Shown here one piece after another: positions 15,303 to 22,970 of a DNA stretch of 22,970 nucleotides. The notes under the pieces are model-generated. The model was not told where the DNA came from. It saw only the letters and a list, made by a program, of their open reading frames with translations, and did no database searches. The position numbers were made by a program, and so were the translations under genes. The stretch comes from an uncultured Bacteroidales bacterium (GTDB taxonomy: Bacteria > Bacteroidota > Bacteroidia > Bacteroidales > Bacteroidaceae): the NCBI GenBank assembly GCA_937995875.1, contig CALKIW010000036.1:1-22970 (forward strand), given 5' to 3'. The first letter of the stretch is position 1. Each line of letters starts with the position of its first letter.

Positions 15303-15494
15303 GCGCTGGTTGCTCCGAAAATAATCATCGAAAAATGATAATTATATTTTACACTTTGTGAAACGGTGGTGAGGTGGTGTTGAAAATGATGAGGACAGAA
15401 ATTGGTGATGAGTTGCACCGAAACAAACGGATGATTTTTGACGGTTATTGGCATTAAAATATGTTTAATCCGGCTGTAATCTGCAAATAAACCG

Positions 15495-15502
15495 TATCTT
15501 TG
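15495..15502 (+). promoter_or_regulatory. -7 promoter box upstream of the small ORF and lacZ
   Basis: TATCTTTG, with a weak CTG about 20 nt before it where a TTG is expected. It would start transcription near 15507, giving either a leaderless small ORF at 15510 or a leader of about 265 nt for lacZ. Confidence 0.55.
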
Positions 15503-15509
15503 TAACTAT

Positions 15510-15671
15510 ATGAAACTTTCTTTTGTGTTGCCAAAACCTATGTCGAAGCTGCTGTCTAAATCTTTTCAAGACGAGCAAACAACCTGTACAAAGATTGATT
15601 GCGGTATGGGATTTTGGAACGTGGCGGATGGAATATCCGTAACAAAAACGCTGCTCTCCGACTGCAAATAG
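15510..15671 (+). CDS. Possible small leaderless ORF (53 aa) upstream of lacZ
   Basis: An open frame of 53 codons begins MKLSFVLPKPMSKLLSKSFQ and ends with TAG at 15669-15671. Its ATG is 7 nt after the TATCTTTG box, the same spacing as for ogt. The product is slightly basic at the N-terminus, contains three Cys, and shows no signal peptide or family that I recognise. It ends 99 nt before lacZ. It may be a real small protein, a leader peptide affecting lacZ, or chance. Confidence 0.3.
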   Translation: MKLSFVLPKPMSKLLSKSFQDEQTTCTKIDCGMGFWNVADGISVTKTLLSDCK

Positions 15672-15770
15672 CTGTAGGGCAGGCGCATCAGGCGTTGGCA
15701 CATGGTTGTTGTCCGCTCCGGAGACATATCAGAAACATGGAATGATAATGAAATCAATACTGAACCCATC

Positions 15771-18700
15771 ATGAAAAAAAATCTATTTGTTGCGATTATG
15801 GCTGTCATGGCCTTGAACACAAATGCTGCAACGCCTCAGGCACCGGCAGCCTCAGACCCTGTTCCTCAGCCCACATGGACCGAATGGAACGACCTGCAGG
15901 TGAACGAGGTGAACCGATTCAAGTTGCACACCCAGTTTTTTGCATACGAGAACACAGCACTGGCCATCAAGGGCGACAAGTCGGAATCGACCAATTTCCT
16001 GTCATTGCATGGCGCGTGGAAATTTAATTGGGTGGAAAATGCAGACCAACGCCCTACGGATTTCTACAAAACCGACCTTGACGATTCTTCATGGAAAACC
16101 ATGCAGGTGCCGGGAATGTGGGAGTTGAACGGGTATGGCGACCCGGTATATGTGAATATCGGTCTGGCCTGGAAACACCTGATGGACTGGCAGAAGCCCA
16201 CAACCGTCCCCACGAAGGAAAATCATGTGGGCAGCTATCGCCGTACCATAGACATTCCTGCCGGATGGGACGGCAAACAGGTCATTGCTCATTTTGGGTC
16301 GGTAACCTCAAACATTTATCTCTTTGTCAATGGGCAATACGTAGGCTACACGGAGGATTCAAAGGTCGCTGCCGAATTTGACATCACCCCGTATGTGAAG
16401 CCCGGCAAGAATCTCATTGCCTTTCAAAGTTTCCGTTGGTGCGACGGATCGATGAGCGAGGATCAGGACTTCTGGCGCTTATCAGGTGTGGCGCGCGACA
16501 GTTATCTCTACGCACGCGACGCAAAAGTGCAGGTGAGCAATGTGCGTATCACTCCCGATCTGGGCAAAGACTATGCCGACGGAGAACTGATGATAAACGT
16601 TGATGTACAGGGAGACCCGGTCATCGAGTTCCAACTGCTCAACCACAACGACCTGATGGTGGGAAAAACGACTGGAGATTTTGGGGGAATGACCAATGGG
16701 TCAGCTCGCTTCGTGGTGCGTAACGTGAAGAAGTGGACGGCCGAAACACCTTATTTATATACGCTTTTAGCTATTGTGAAAGACAAGGAAGGCAACATCT
16801 TGGAGGTGATTCCGCAGAAGGTGGGATTCCGCAAGGTGGAAATCAGGAACGGACAGTTCCTTGTTAATGGGCAGCCTGTGCTTATCAAGGGAACCAACCG
16901 CCATGAAATGGATCCCGATGGCGGATATGTAATGACACGTGAACGCATGATTCAGGATATCAAGGTGATGAAACGGCTGAACATCAATGCCGTGCGCACC
17001 TGCCACTATCCGGACGACCCTATGTGGTATGACCTTTGCGACGAATACGGACTTTATGTAACGGCTGAGGCCAATCAGGAGGGCCACGTCTTCGGTTATG
17101 ATGAGAATTCAGAAGCCAAGAAGCCGGCCTTTGCCAAACAGATACTTGAGCGCAACCAACATAACGTCGAAATGCACTTTAATCACCCCTCCATCGTGGT
17201 GTGGAGCTTAGGCAACGAAACGGTGGACGGCCCCAACTTCACTGCTGCCTACCAATGGATTAAGAGTCAGGACCAGAGCCGTCCCGTTCACTGGGAGCGG
17301 GCAGAGCATGGTGCCAATACGGATATATTCTGTCCGATGTATTACAGTCATGCCGATTGTGAAAGCTATGCCAAGAACGCGAAATACAACAAACCGCTGA
17401 TACAGTGTGAATACAACCACACGATGGGTAACTCCGGTGGCGGACTGAAGGAGTATTGGGAACTGGTGCGCAAGTATTCGAAATTTCAAGGAGGCTACAA
17501 CTGGGATTTCGTAGATCAGGCTTTGCACCGCAAACCCAACTTCAAGGCCGGCCGTTCGCTGGCTGATTATGAAGCTATCGCGGCCAAATATGAGGCCGGA
17601 ACGGGCAATATGTCTCCGCTCTATACTTATGGCGGCGACTACAACAAGACCGATGGGTCTGACAACAACTTCAACTGCAACGGTCTGATCGGGCCCGACC
17701 GCCAGCTGAATCCCCATGCTTACGACCTGGCTTATGAGTATCAGAACATCTGGGCTGAGGCGGTTGATCTGCAGGCAGGCAAGATATCGGTTTACAATGA
17801 ATATTTCTTCCGCGACCTGTCCAACTACAAACTTGTTTGGACGTTGCTGAATGATGGCAAGCAAGTGGGGCAAGGCGAAGTGGAAACGCTCGATGTAGCT
17901 CCGCAGCAGAAAGCGACCCTAACCCTGCCCTATAGTGTTCCGGCAACGGGAGAAGTGATGCTCAACGTGGCGTTCAAGCTCAAGGAGGCAGAGCCTTTGA
18001 TGGCAGCCGGACAAGTGGTAGCCTATCGCCAGCTTGCCATTCGAGAAATTGCGCCCGTACTGAAGGATGTGGCAACGGAGGATTTGAAACTCAAAGTCAA
18101 GGACAACAAGAAATCGAATGCGTATGAGATTAGTTCGAATGACGGACTTGACCTGTCTTTCGACAAAACGACGGGACTGATGACCCAATATAAGGTGGGA
18201 GGCAGAGACCTGCTCGGAAAGGGAGGAACGCTGCGTCCTAACTTCTGGCGTGCCGTGACCGACAACGATATGGGTGCCGGTTTGCAAAAGAAATTCAAGG
18301 CCTGGCGCAACCCGAAGATGGTGCTTTCGGCCATGACTTATGACAATCTTGGTAAGGAAGCTCTTCGCGTGAACACCATGTTTGATATGCCTGAGGTGCA
18401 GGCTAAACTCAAGCTCGTCTATACCGTATATGCCAATGGAACGGTAGACGTTGAGGAATCGCTTGACGTGACAGAGGGGGCAAAAGTTGAGGGACTTCTC
18501 CGCTTCGGTATGTTGATGGAACTCCCCTATGACATGGATAAGAGCGTGTTCTATGGTCGCGGACCGATAGAGAACTATATCGACCGCAAGGAGAGCCAGT
18601 CGGTGGGTATCTATGAGCAGACGGCGGATGAGCAATTCTATCCCTACATTCGTCCGCAGGAAACCGGCACGAAGAGCGATGTACGCTGGTGGAGACAGCA

Positions 18701-18977
18701 CAATGGCTCAGGAGCAGGATTCTGCCTAACCGCCGCCGGCTACTTCAATGCCAGCGCACTGCATTACAGCATAACCGATCTTGACGAAGGTGAGGAGAAA
18801 GCTCAGCGCCATGCGCCCGAAGTGGCCAAGAGCAAATACACGGAGCTTTGCTTCGACCATGCTCAATTCGGTTTGGGTGGTGTGAACAGTTGGGGTGCAT
18901 GGCCTTTGCCACAACATCGGCTGGGCTATAAGGACATGACCTTCAAGTTCCGCATCACACCGCTGGATGAGAAGTAG
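15771..18977 (+). CDS. lacZ: Beta-galactosidase, glycoside hydrolase family 2
   Basis: A 1068-residue exported enzyme that removes terminal beta-galactose. Domains in order: signal peptide (MKKNLFVAIMAVMALNTNA), sugar-binding jelly roll (about 55-235, with VGSYRRTIDIP and DQDFWRLSGVARD), Ig-like domain, TIM barrel with acid/base Glu483 in SLGNE and nucleophile Glu547 in QCEYNHTMGNS, and the C-terminal beta-galactosidase small-chain domain (about 780-1060, with SDVRWWRQHNGSG and GVNSWGAWPLP). Length and order match LacZ-type GH2 enzymes. The frame is open to 15702, but the start at 15771 gives a clean signal peptide, so it probably acts in the periplasm. There is no SusC/D pair nearby, so it is not in an obvious polysaccharide-utilisation locus. 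Confidence 0.93.
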   Translation: MKKNLFVAIMAVMALNTNAATPQAPAASDPVPQPTWTEWNDLQVNEVNRFKLHTQFFAYENTALAIKGDKSESTNFLSLHGAWKFNWVENADQRPTDFYKTDLDDSSWKTMQVPGMWELNGYGDPVYVNIGLAWKHLMDWQKPTTVPTKENHVGSYRRTIDIPAGWDGKQVIAHFGSVTSNIYLFVNGQYVGYTEDSKVAAEFDITPYVKPGKNLIAFQSFRWCDGSMSEDQDFWRLSGVARDSYLYARDAKVQVSNVRITPDLGKDYADGELMINVDVQGDPVIEFQLLNHNDLMVGKTTGDFGGMTNGSARFVVRNVKKWTAETPYLYTLLAIVKDKEGNILEVIPQKVGFRKVEIRNGQFLVNGQPVLIKGTNRHEMDPDGGYVMTRERMIQDIKVMKRLNINAVRTCHYPDDPMWYDLCDEYGLYVTAEANQEGHVFGYDENSEAKKPAFAKQILERNQHNVEMHFNHPSIVVWSLGNETVDGPNFTAAYQWIKSQDQSRPVHWERAEHGANTDIFCPMYYSHADCESYAKNAKYNKPLIQCEYNHTMGNSGGGLKEYWELVRKYSKFQGGYNWDFVDQALHRKPNFKAGRSLADYEAIAAKYEAGTGNMSPLYTYGGDYNKTDGSDNNFNCNGLIGPDRQLNPHAYDLAYEYQNIWAEAVDLQAGKISVYNEYFFRDLSNYKLVWTLLNDGKQVGQGEVETLDVAPQQKATLTLPYSVPATGEVMLNVAFKLKEAEPLMAAGQVVAYRQLAIREIAPVLKDVATEDLKLKVKDNKKSNAYEISSNDGLDLSFDKTTGLMTQYKVGGRDLLGKGGTLRPNFWRAVTDNDMGAGLQKKFKAWRNPKMVLSAMTYDNLGKEALRVNTMFDMPEVQAKLKLVYTVYANGTVDVEESLDVTEGAKVEGLLRFGMLMELPYDMDKSVFYGRGPIENYIDRKESQSVGIYEQTADEQFYPYIRPQETGTKSDVRWWRQHNGSGAGFCLTAAGYFNASALHYSITDLDEGEEKAQRHAPEVAKSKYTELCFDHAQFGLGGVNSWGAWPLPQHRLGYKDMTFKFRITPLDEK

Positions 18978-18987
18978 ACATTATGCG

Positions 18988-19023
18988 AAAGTCGGGGGCG
19001 TAAGTCCTCGACTTTTGTTTTTG
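18988..19023 (+). terminator. Intrinsic terminator of lacZ
   Basis: AAAGTCGGGG (18988-18997) and CCTCGACTTT (19006-19015) form a 10-bp stem with one G-U pair and an 8-nt loop, followed by TGTTTTTG. It begins about 10 nt after the lacZ stop. From here to 19206 I see no gene. Confidence 0.82.
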
Positions 19024-19206
19024 TCTGTTCACAAAACATCTTGTAGCTTTCTGAATATAGAAATAGGGGGCACCAAACGTCCCTTTCCATGTAGCCTGAT
19101 TTCTGCACTGCTATTGGAGAAACTCCGGAACTCTGTATAGATACACCTGTATGCCAATGTTGTTAATGATGAAAAGAGATATATTCCCCGCATCGTATTG
19201 TACCTA

Positions 19207-19248
19207 AAACCAAGAGGGGGTGTCGTAATAGACACCCCCTCTTGGTTT
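19207..19248 (-). terminator. Very strong hairpin, probable glnN terminator
   Basis: A perfect 18-bp inverted repeat, AAACCAAGAGGGGGTGTC with a 6-nt loop, lies about 40 nt past the glnN stop (19288). On the minus strand it is followed by TTTTAGG, so the T-run is short; the stem is strong enough that it may stop transcription from both sides. Confidence 0.75.
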
Positions 19249-19287
19249 AATGGAAGGTACGGTTGTTGCAAGATTGCCTTTGCCCGT

Positions 19288-21477
19288 CTATCGTATGAAC
19301 AGCAGTTCGCGATACTTGGGGAGGGTCCACAGTTCGTCTGACACAATGAGTTCGAGCTTATCAATGTGATAGCGAATTTCCGCCATCTTCGTTTCCACCG
19401 TATCATGATAGGCGATGGCGCGTTCACGCCCGCATTCAATACGATTGGCCACTTTGCGGGCATTCACCAATTCTTCTACTCCCGTTTCAATAATCTGGGT
19501 GCGCTCGGCTATTTCACGGATAATTTTCTTGTTTCGTGCCGTGAGTTGCGTAGCCTCATCCTTGCTGAAAATAGCAAACATATTGTCCACATTCTTGGCC
19601 AGTTGGCTCTGATAATGAGTGGCTACGGGAATGATGTGATTCATGGCGAGGTCGCCTATCACGCGTGCCTCGATCTGAATACGTTTGGTATAGGTCTCCC
19701 ATTTCACCTCATTGCGTGCACGCAGCTCATTCTCGCTCATCACGTTGGTTGCCTCGAACATTTGAATGGTGTCGGCATCAAGATAGCGGTCATAGGTAAG
19801 CGGGCACGAGTTTTCGGTGTCGAGTCCGCGACGCTTGGCCTCTTCCACCCATTCTTCAGAATAGCCGTTGCCATCGAAATGGATGGGGGAGCAAGTCTTT
19901 AAATCCTCACGAACAACGTCGAGAATGGCACTGGTACGGTCTTCACCTTTGGCTTCCAGGGCGTCTACACGTGCTTTGAAATCGACAAGTGCTTCTGCCA
20001 CTGCGGTGTTGAGCACGATGAGTGAGCAGGCGCAGTTGGCCTCGGAACCCACTGCACGAAACTCGAATCGATTGCCGGTAAAGGCAAAGGGAGAAGTACG
20101 GTTGCGGTCGGTGTTGTCGATAAAAAGCTCCGGTATCTCCGGAATGTCGAGTTTTATCCCTTTCTTTTTGGTCAGGGTGAACAGTTCTTCCTTGTCAGCT
20201 TTCTCTATATGGGCGAGAAGGTCGGACACCTGCTTGCCGAGGAACGATGAGATAATGGCTGGCGGTGCTTCGTTGCCTCCCAGGCGATGGGAGTTTGTGG
20301 CCGACATAATCGATGCCTTGAGCAGTCCGTTATGTTTGAAAACAGCCTTCAGGGTTTCAACGATAAACACCACGAAGCGCAGATTGTCCTCAGACGTTTT
20401 GCCCGGAGCATGGAGCAATACGCCCGTATCCGTAGCCAGGCTCCAGTTGTTGTGTTTACCGCTTCCGTTGATACCTTTGAACGGCTTTTCATGTAGCAGC
20501 ACGCGGAAACTGTGTTTGTGGGCCAGTTTCTTCATCAGGCCCATCAGCACCATGTTATGGTCTACGGCCAGATTACATTCTTCAAAGATGGGAGCCAACT
20601 CAAACTGGTTTGGCGCCACTTCGTTATGGCGTGTCTTGCAGGGTATGCCGAGTTCGAGTGCCTGCACCTCAAGGTCTTTCATAAAGGTCTGAACGCGTTC
20701 GGGAATAGCCCCGAAATAGTGGTCGTCCATCTGCTGATTCTTGGCGGAGTCGTGTCCCATAAGCGTTCGCCCGGTGAGCATGAGGTCGGGTCGGGCTAAA
20801 TACAAGTCCTCATCAACAAGAAAATACTCTTGCTCCCAACCTAAGTTGGTCTGTACTTTCTTCACGTCGGGATAGAACAGTCGGGCCACGCTCAGGGCTG
20901 CTGTGTTCACGGCATGGAGCGACCGCAGCAGTGGCGACTTATAGTCGAGAGCCTCACCGGTGTACGAAATGAAAATAGTGGGGATGCAAAGCGTGTCGTC
21001 CATAATGAACACAGGTGACGTGGGGTCCCACGCCGAATAGCCGCGTGCCTCGAAAGTGTTGCGTATTCCGCCGGAGGGAAAACTCGAAGCGTCAGGCTCC
21101 TGCTGCACAAGGAGCTTGCCGGAAAACTCTTCTACCATCCCCCCCTTACCATCGTGTTCCACGAAAGCGTCGTGTTTTTCGGCCGTGCCTTCAGTGAGAG
21201 GCTGAAACCAGTGTGTGTAATGGGTTACGCCGTTCTCTTTGGCCCATTGCTTCATGCCTTTGGCCACAGCATCGGCGATGCTTCTGTCAAGGCGTTCGTG
21301 ATTATCGATTACATTAATGAGCTTTTGGTAGACGTCCGATGGAAGATATTTATACATCTTCTGGCGATTGAACACCTTGCGGGCAAAATACTCTGAAGGG
21401 CGCTCGGTGGGTGCCGTCGTCTCGATAGGGCGCTTGTGAAAAGCTGCCGTCACAGCTTCTAATCTTAAATTGGCCAT
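19288..21477 (-). CDS. glnN: Glutamine synthetase type III
   Basis: A 729-residue cytoplasmic enzyme making glutamine from glutamate, ammonia and ATP. It belongs to the GSIII class, found in Bacteroidetes and cyanobacteria and much longer than GSI. Motifs include GWEQEYFLVD (213-222), HNEVAPNQFELAP (284-296), HEKPFKGINGSGKHNNWS (329-346) with the ATP-binding NGSGKHNNWS signature, and a long helical C-terminal region. The length is the usual one for Bacteroides GSIII. It is a single-gene unit with its own promoter (21506-21513) and hairpin terminator. No P-II, amt or gltBD gene is in view. Confidence 0.96.
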   Translation of the reverse strand: MANLRLEAVTAAFHKRPIETTAPTERPSEYFARKVFNRQKMYKYLPSDVYQKLINVIDNHERLDRSIADAVAKGMKQWAKENGVTHYTHWFQPLTEGTAEKHDAFVEHDGKGGMVEEFSGKLLVQQEPDASSFPSGGIRNTFEARGYSAWDPTSPVFIMDDTLCIPTIFISYTGEALDYKSPLLRSLHAVNTAALSVARLFYPDVKKVQTNLGWEQEYFLVDEDLYLARPDLMLTGRTLMGHDSAKNQQMDDHYFGAIPERVQTFMKDLEVQALELGIPCKTRHNEVAPNQFELAPIFEECNLAVDHNMVLMGLMKKLAHKHSFRVLLHEKPFKGINGSGKHNNWSLATDTGVLLHAPGKTSEDNLRFVVFIVETLKAVFKHNGLLKASIMSATNSHRLGGNEAPPAIISSFLGKQVSDLLAHIEKADKEELFTLTKKKGIKLDIPEIPELFIDNTDRNRTSPFAFTGNRFEFRAVGSEANCACSLIVLNTAVAEALVDFKARVDALEAKGEDRTSAILDVVREDLKTCSPIHFDGNGYSEEWVEEAKRRGLDTENSCPLTYDRYLDADTIQMFEATNVMSENELRARNEVKWETYTKRIQIEARVIGDLAMNHIIPVATHYQSQLAKNVDNMFAIFSKDEATQLTARNKKIIREIAERTQIIETGVEELVNARKVANRIECGRERAIAYHDTVETKMAEIRYHIDKLELIVSDELWTLPKYRELLFIR

Positions 21478-21505
21478 TGTCCTACACTGATTTTAATTGA
21501 TGATG

Positions 21506-21513
21506 CAAAATTA
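21506..21513 (-). promoter_or_regulatory. -7 promoter box of glnN
   Basis: Minus-strand TAATTTTG, 28 nt before the ATG at 21477, so the leader is about 20 nt. The gap up to the sugar kinase gene (21514-21739) contains only a short ATAGG x3 repeat (21612-21626). Confidence 0.5.
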
Positions 21514-21739
21514 CGCTAATATGCTCTAAAAAACGAAACATTCGGTAATAAAATGCTATTGTTAGATGATATTTGCCATCAATTTGAAGATGTGTTTATC
21601 TTTTGACAATAATAGGATAGGATAGGATTCAATGGGTCGTTGTGTGATGATTGAGGAGCAAGTTACAAGCCTTGTCTGCGAGAAGCAAACGGATTAAGTG
21701 TCTGCAAACGCGTGCAAGTAAGCAGTATGGAATGTCCGG

Positions 21740-22618
21740 TTATTTTTGAGTTCTCATCACTTTGTGAATATCGGCAACAGTGCGGTTGAATGGGCCACTG
21801 TGCTCTAATTTGAGTGTACACATGGCAGCGGCAAACTTGCCGGACTCAGCATACCCCATACCTTGCATACGACAATAGAGATAGCCGGCGGAGTAAGTGT
21901 CGCCGCAACCGGTAGCATCGACCACTTCAGATGGGGTGTAGGCAGGAATATCAAAGAATTTTCCCTCCGCATAAATGAGCGATCCGAAACTTCCAAGCGT
22001 AATAACGACCTCGCTGATACCATATTCTGCCAGTTTCATGGCCACCGTGCGCGGATTCTTGTAATTGGTGATCACTTCCATTTCATGCTCGTTGAGCTTC
22101 AATATATCGGTGCAGGACAGAATTTCCTCCTTGTTTTTCCATGCTATGGGGTGCACCTGTTCGCCCACCACTTGTCGCAGATAGCCCTGAACGTCAATAG
22201 ATATCCGACCTTTCGTTGAAAGATACTTTACTACTTCGGGAGGAAAATCGTCACTGAGAAGACTACCCAAATGAAAAATCTTAGCTTCGAGAGGCTGCAC
22301 ATCTGCCATAGTAAACGGATCGGCTTTGGCCAATACCCGCTGCGTGCGGTTGTTGCTGTCAGTCCCGTATTTGTTTTCAAAATAAACAGTATGTTGGCTT
22401 GGATAACAAATGGTATCGATGCCTAAATTGCGTATCTTTTCTACTTCGTGCAGTTGTCCTTGTCCTACCTTAGTCACCAACTGATAATCTATCTGGCTCG
22501 GCAGATGACTGATTCCGCAAGACATATAAAAAGATGTGCCGCCAGCCATATAGACTGTACTCTTGGGAGTGATGACCTTGTCTCGGGTGATGTGTCCGAT
22601 ACAGCAAATATCCTTCAT
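21740..22618 (-). CDS. PfkB-family carbohydrate kinase
   Basis: A 292-residue ribokinase-fold kinase that phosphorylates a sugar or nucleoside hydroxyl with ATP. Visible are the N-terminal CCIGHITRD strand, AGGTSFYMSCG (25-35, the substrate-side Gly-Gly), LNEHEMEVI (175-183), VVITLGSFGSLI (204-215), and the anion-hole/catalytic motif DATGCGDTYSAG (234-245) with Asp240 as the likely base. The substrate cannot be read from these motifs; ribokinase, adenosine kinase-like and fructokinase-like enzymes all share them. It is a single-gene unit with a promoter box at 22639-22646. Confidence 0.88.
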   Translation of the reverse strand: MKDICCIGHITRDKVITPKSTVYMAGGTSFYMSCGISHLPSQIDYQLVTKVGQGQLHEVEKIRNLGIDTICYPSQHTVYFENKYGTDSNNRTQRVLAKADPFTMADVQPLEAKIFHLGSLLSDDFPPEVVKYLSTKGRISIDVQGYLRQVVGEQVHPIAWKNKEEILSCTDILKLNEHEMEVITNYKNPRTVAMKLAEYGISEVVITLGSFGSLIYAEGKFFDIPAYTPSEVVDATGCGDTYSAGYLYCRMQGMGYAESGKFAAAMCTLKLEHSGPFNRTVADIHKVMRTQK

Positions 22619-22638
22619 TAAACAAATGTATTAGACTG

Positions 22639-22646
22639 CAAAGTTA
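22639..22646 (-). promoter_or_regulatory. -7 promoter box of the sugar kinase gene
   Basis: Minus-strand TAACTTTG, 20 nt before the ATG at 22618, so the leader is about 15 nt. Confidence 0.5.
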
Positions 22647-22846
22647 CTAAAACTTTCATATTAAACACGGTTTACCGATAAACTTTAACCCTCACCCCGT
22701 ATCTCCTCATGCACTCCTTCTTTATTTGTTTTTTTGCCTCCTTGATAGTCGCCTTTATTATCTTCATGACGTATAGCTCTCATGAAGTGATTATTCTTGA
22801 ATTATCCAAACTTTACTTTTTTAATAAAAACTTTTTCAATAAAAAC

Positions 22847-22877
22847 TTGTACTTATCAAAAAATCATTGTATCTTTG
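22847..22877 (+). promoter_or_regulatory. Promoter of tRNA-Leu (TTG, 20 nt, TATCTTTG)
   Basis: TTG (22847-22849) and TATCTTTG (22870-22877) are 20 nt apart, the best full match to the Bacteroidetes -33/-7 consensus in the window. The tRNA begins 32 nt after the box. An 11-bp direct repeat, AATAAAAACTT, precedes and overlaps the TTG. Confidence 0.75.
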
Positions 22878-22909
22878 CACCCGCATTTCTACCATAGAAA
22901 TACGCCTAC

Positions 22910-22970
22910 GCCCAGATGGCGGAATCGGTAGACGCGCTGGTCTCAAACACCAGTGGAGCAATCCATCCCG
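22910..22970 (+). tRNA. tRNA-Leu (anticodon CAA), 5' part
   Basis: Acceptor strand GCCCAGA, D-arm with AATCGGTAGAC, anticodon stem CTGGT/ACCAG with loop CTCAAAC, hence anticodon CAA reading UUG. A long variable arm starts with TGGAGCAATCCA, as expected for a leucine tRNA. The T-arm and 3' acceptor strand are beyond the window end. Confidence 0.93.

Larger units (their letters stand above)
14968..15355 (+). repeat. Dispersed intergenic repeat, copy C
   Basis: Third copy of the element, in the same direction as copy B. In order: CTTGACAAACACCCC (as in copy A), TTCGCTTATTCTAAAACG, TTGTTCTCGTCTGAAATTCG, GTTCGTTGATAATCAAG, CTTCGGGAGCCTTATTTATT, GGTTGCATATCTAACGGC, three hairpin units (15141-15207), GGCTCCGCCATGATAGGACG, then the distal block with GAGGGCGAAAACATAGCCC and GCTCCGAAA as in copy B. 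The right edge (about 15355) is approximate. It sits between divergent transcription units. Confidence 0.85.

Noticed and set aside
21612..21626. Short ATAGG x3 tandem repeat between glnN and the sugar kinase gene
   Set aside because: Only three units, outside any promoter box or gene; not enough to suggest phase variation.
22709..22897. 62-codon plus-strand frame with a hydrophobic N-terminus just before tRNA-Leu
   Set aside because: It runs through the tRNA promoter (22847-22877) in AT-rich DNA; the hydrophobicity follows from T-rich codons.

Overview
The window looks like chromosomal DNA of a Bacteroidales bacterium, most likely from the Prevotella group. The grounds are the TAnnTTTG promoter boxes in front of most genes, the lack of clear Shine-Dalgarno sites, a type III glutamine synthetase, a PorT-like outer-membrane barrel protein, and paired membrane proteins of a kind I know from Bacteroidetes. 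The genus is an inference from protein style; no 16S gene is present.

Layout. 1-510: a reverse-oriented copy of a dispersed repeat, then a promoter and leader. 511-3377: two tandem paralogous polytopic membrane proteins. 3403-6656 (minus): a compact surface-polysaccharide operon of a Wzx-type flippase and two glycosyltransferases. 6657-7412: no gene; a second repeat copy and a strong terminator. 7413-7982 (minus): outer-membrane barrel. 8087-12134 (minus): ogt and a very large Dna2-like nuclease-helicase with overlapping reading frames. 12277-12744 (plus): guanine deaminase. 12863-14650 (minus): an AlkZ-related protein and an unusual esterase fused to a HAD-like domain. 14651-15770: a third repeat copy, a promoter and a 53-codon ORF. 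15771-18977 (plus): exported LacZ-type beta-galactosidase. 19288-21477 (minus): glnN. 21740-22618 (minus): PfkB-family sugar kinase. 22910 to the end: the 5' part of tRNA-Leu(CAA).

How the parts may work together. The flippase and glycosyltransferases would build and export a lipid-linked glycan; the two neighbouring membrane proteins may belong to the same envelope process. The middle block is rich in DNA-repair and nucleobase functions: alkylguanine transferase, nuclease-helicase, guanine deaminase and an AlkZ-like protein. The right side is housekeeping carbon and nitrogen metabolism.

The most unusual signal is a family of intergenic repeats (three copies, at 1-246, about 6938-7330 and about 14968-15355). 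Each carries a conserved AT-rich head, a TTGATAATCAA-type palindrome, a run of 22-bp hairpin units whose number varies (2, 3, 3), and in the two complete copies a small terminator-like hairpin. A second pattern is that three start codons (flippase, ogt, and a small ORF before lacZ) lie only 7-8 nt after a TATCTTTG box, which predicts leaderless or nearly leaderless mRNAs.
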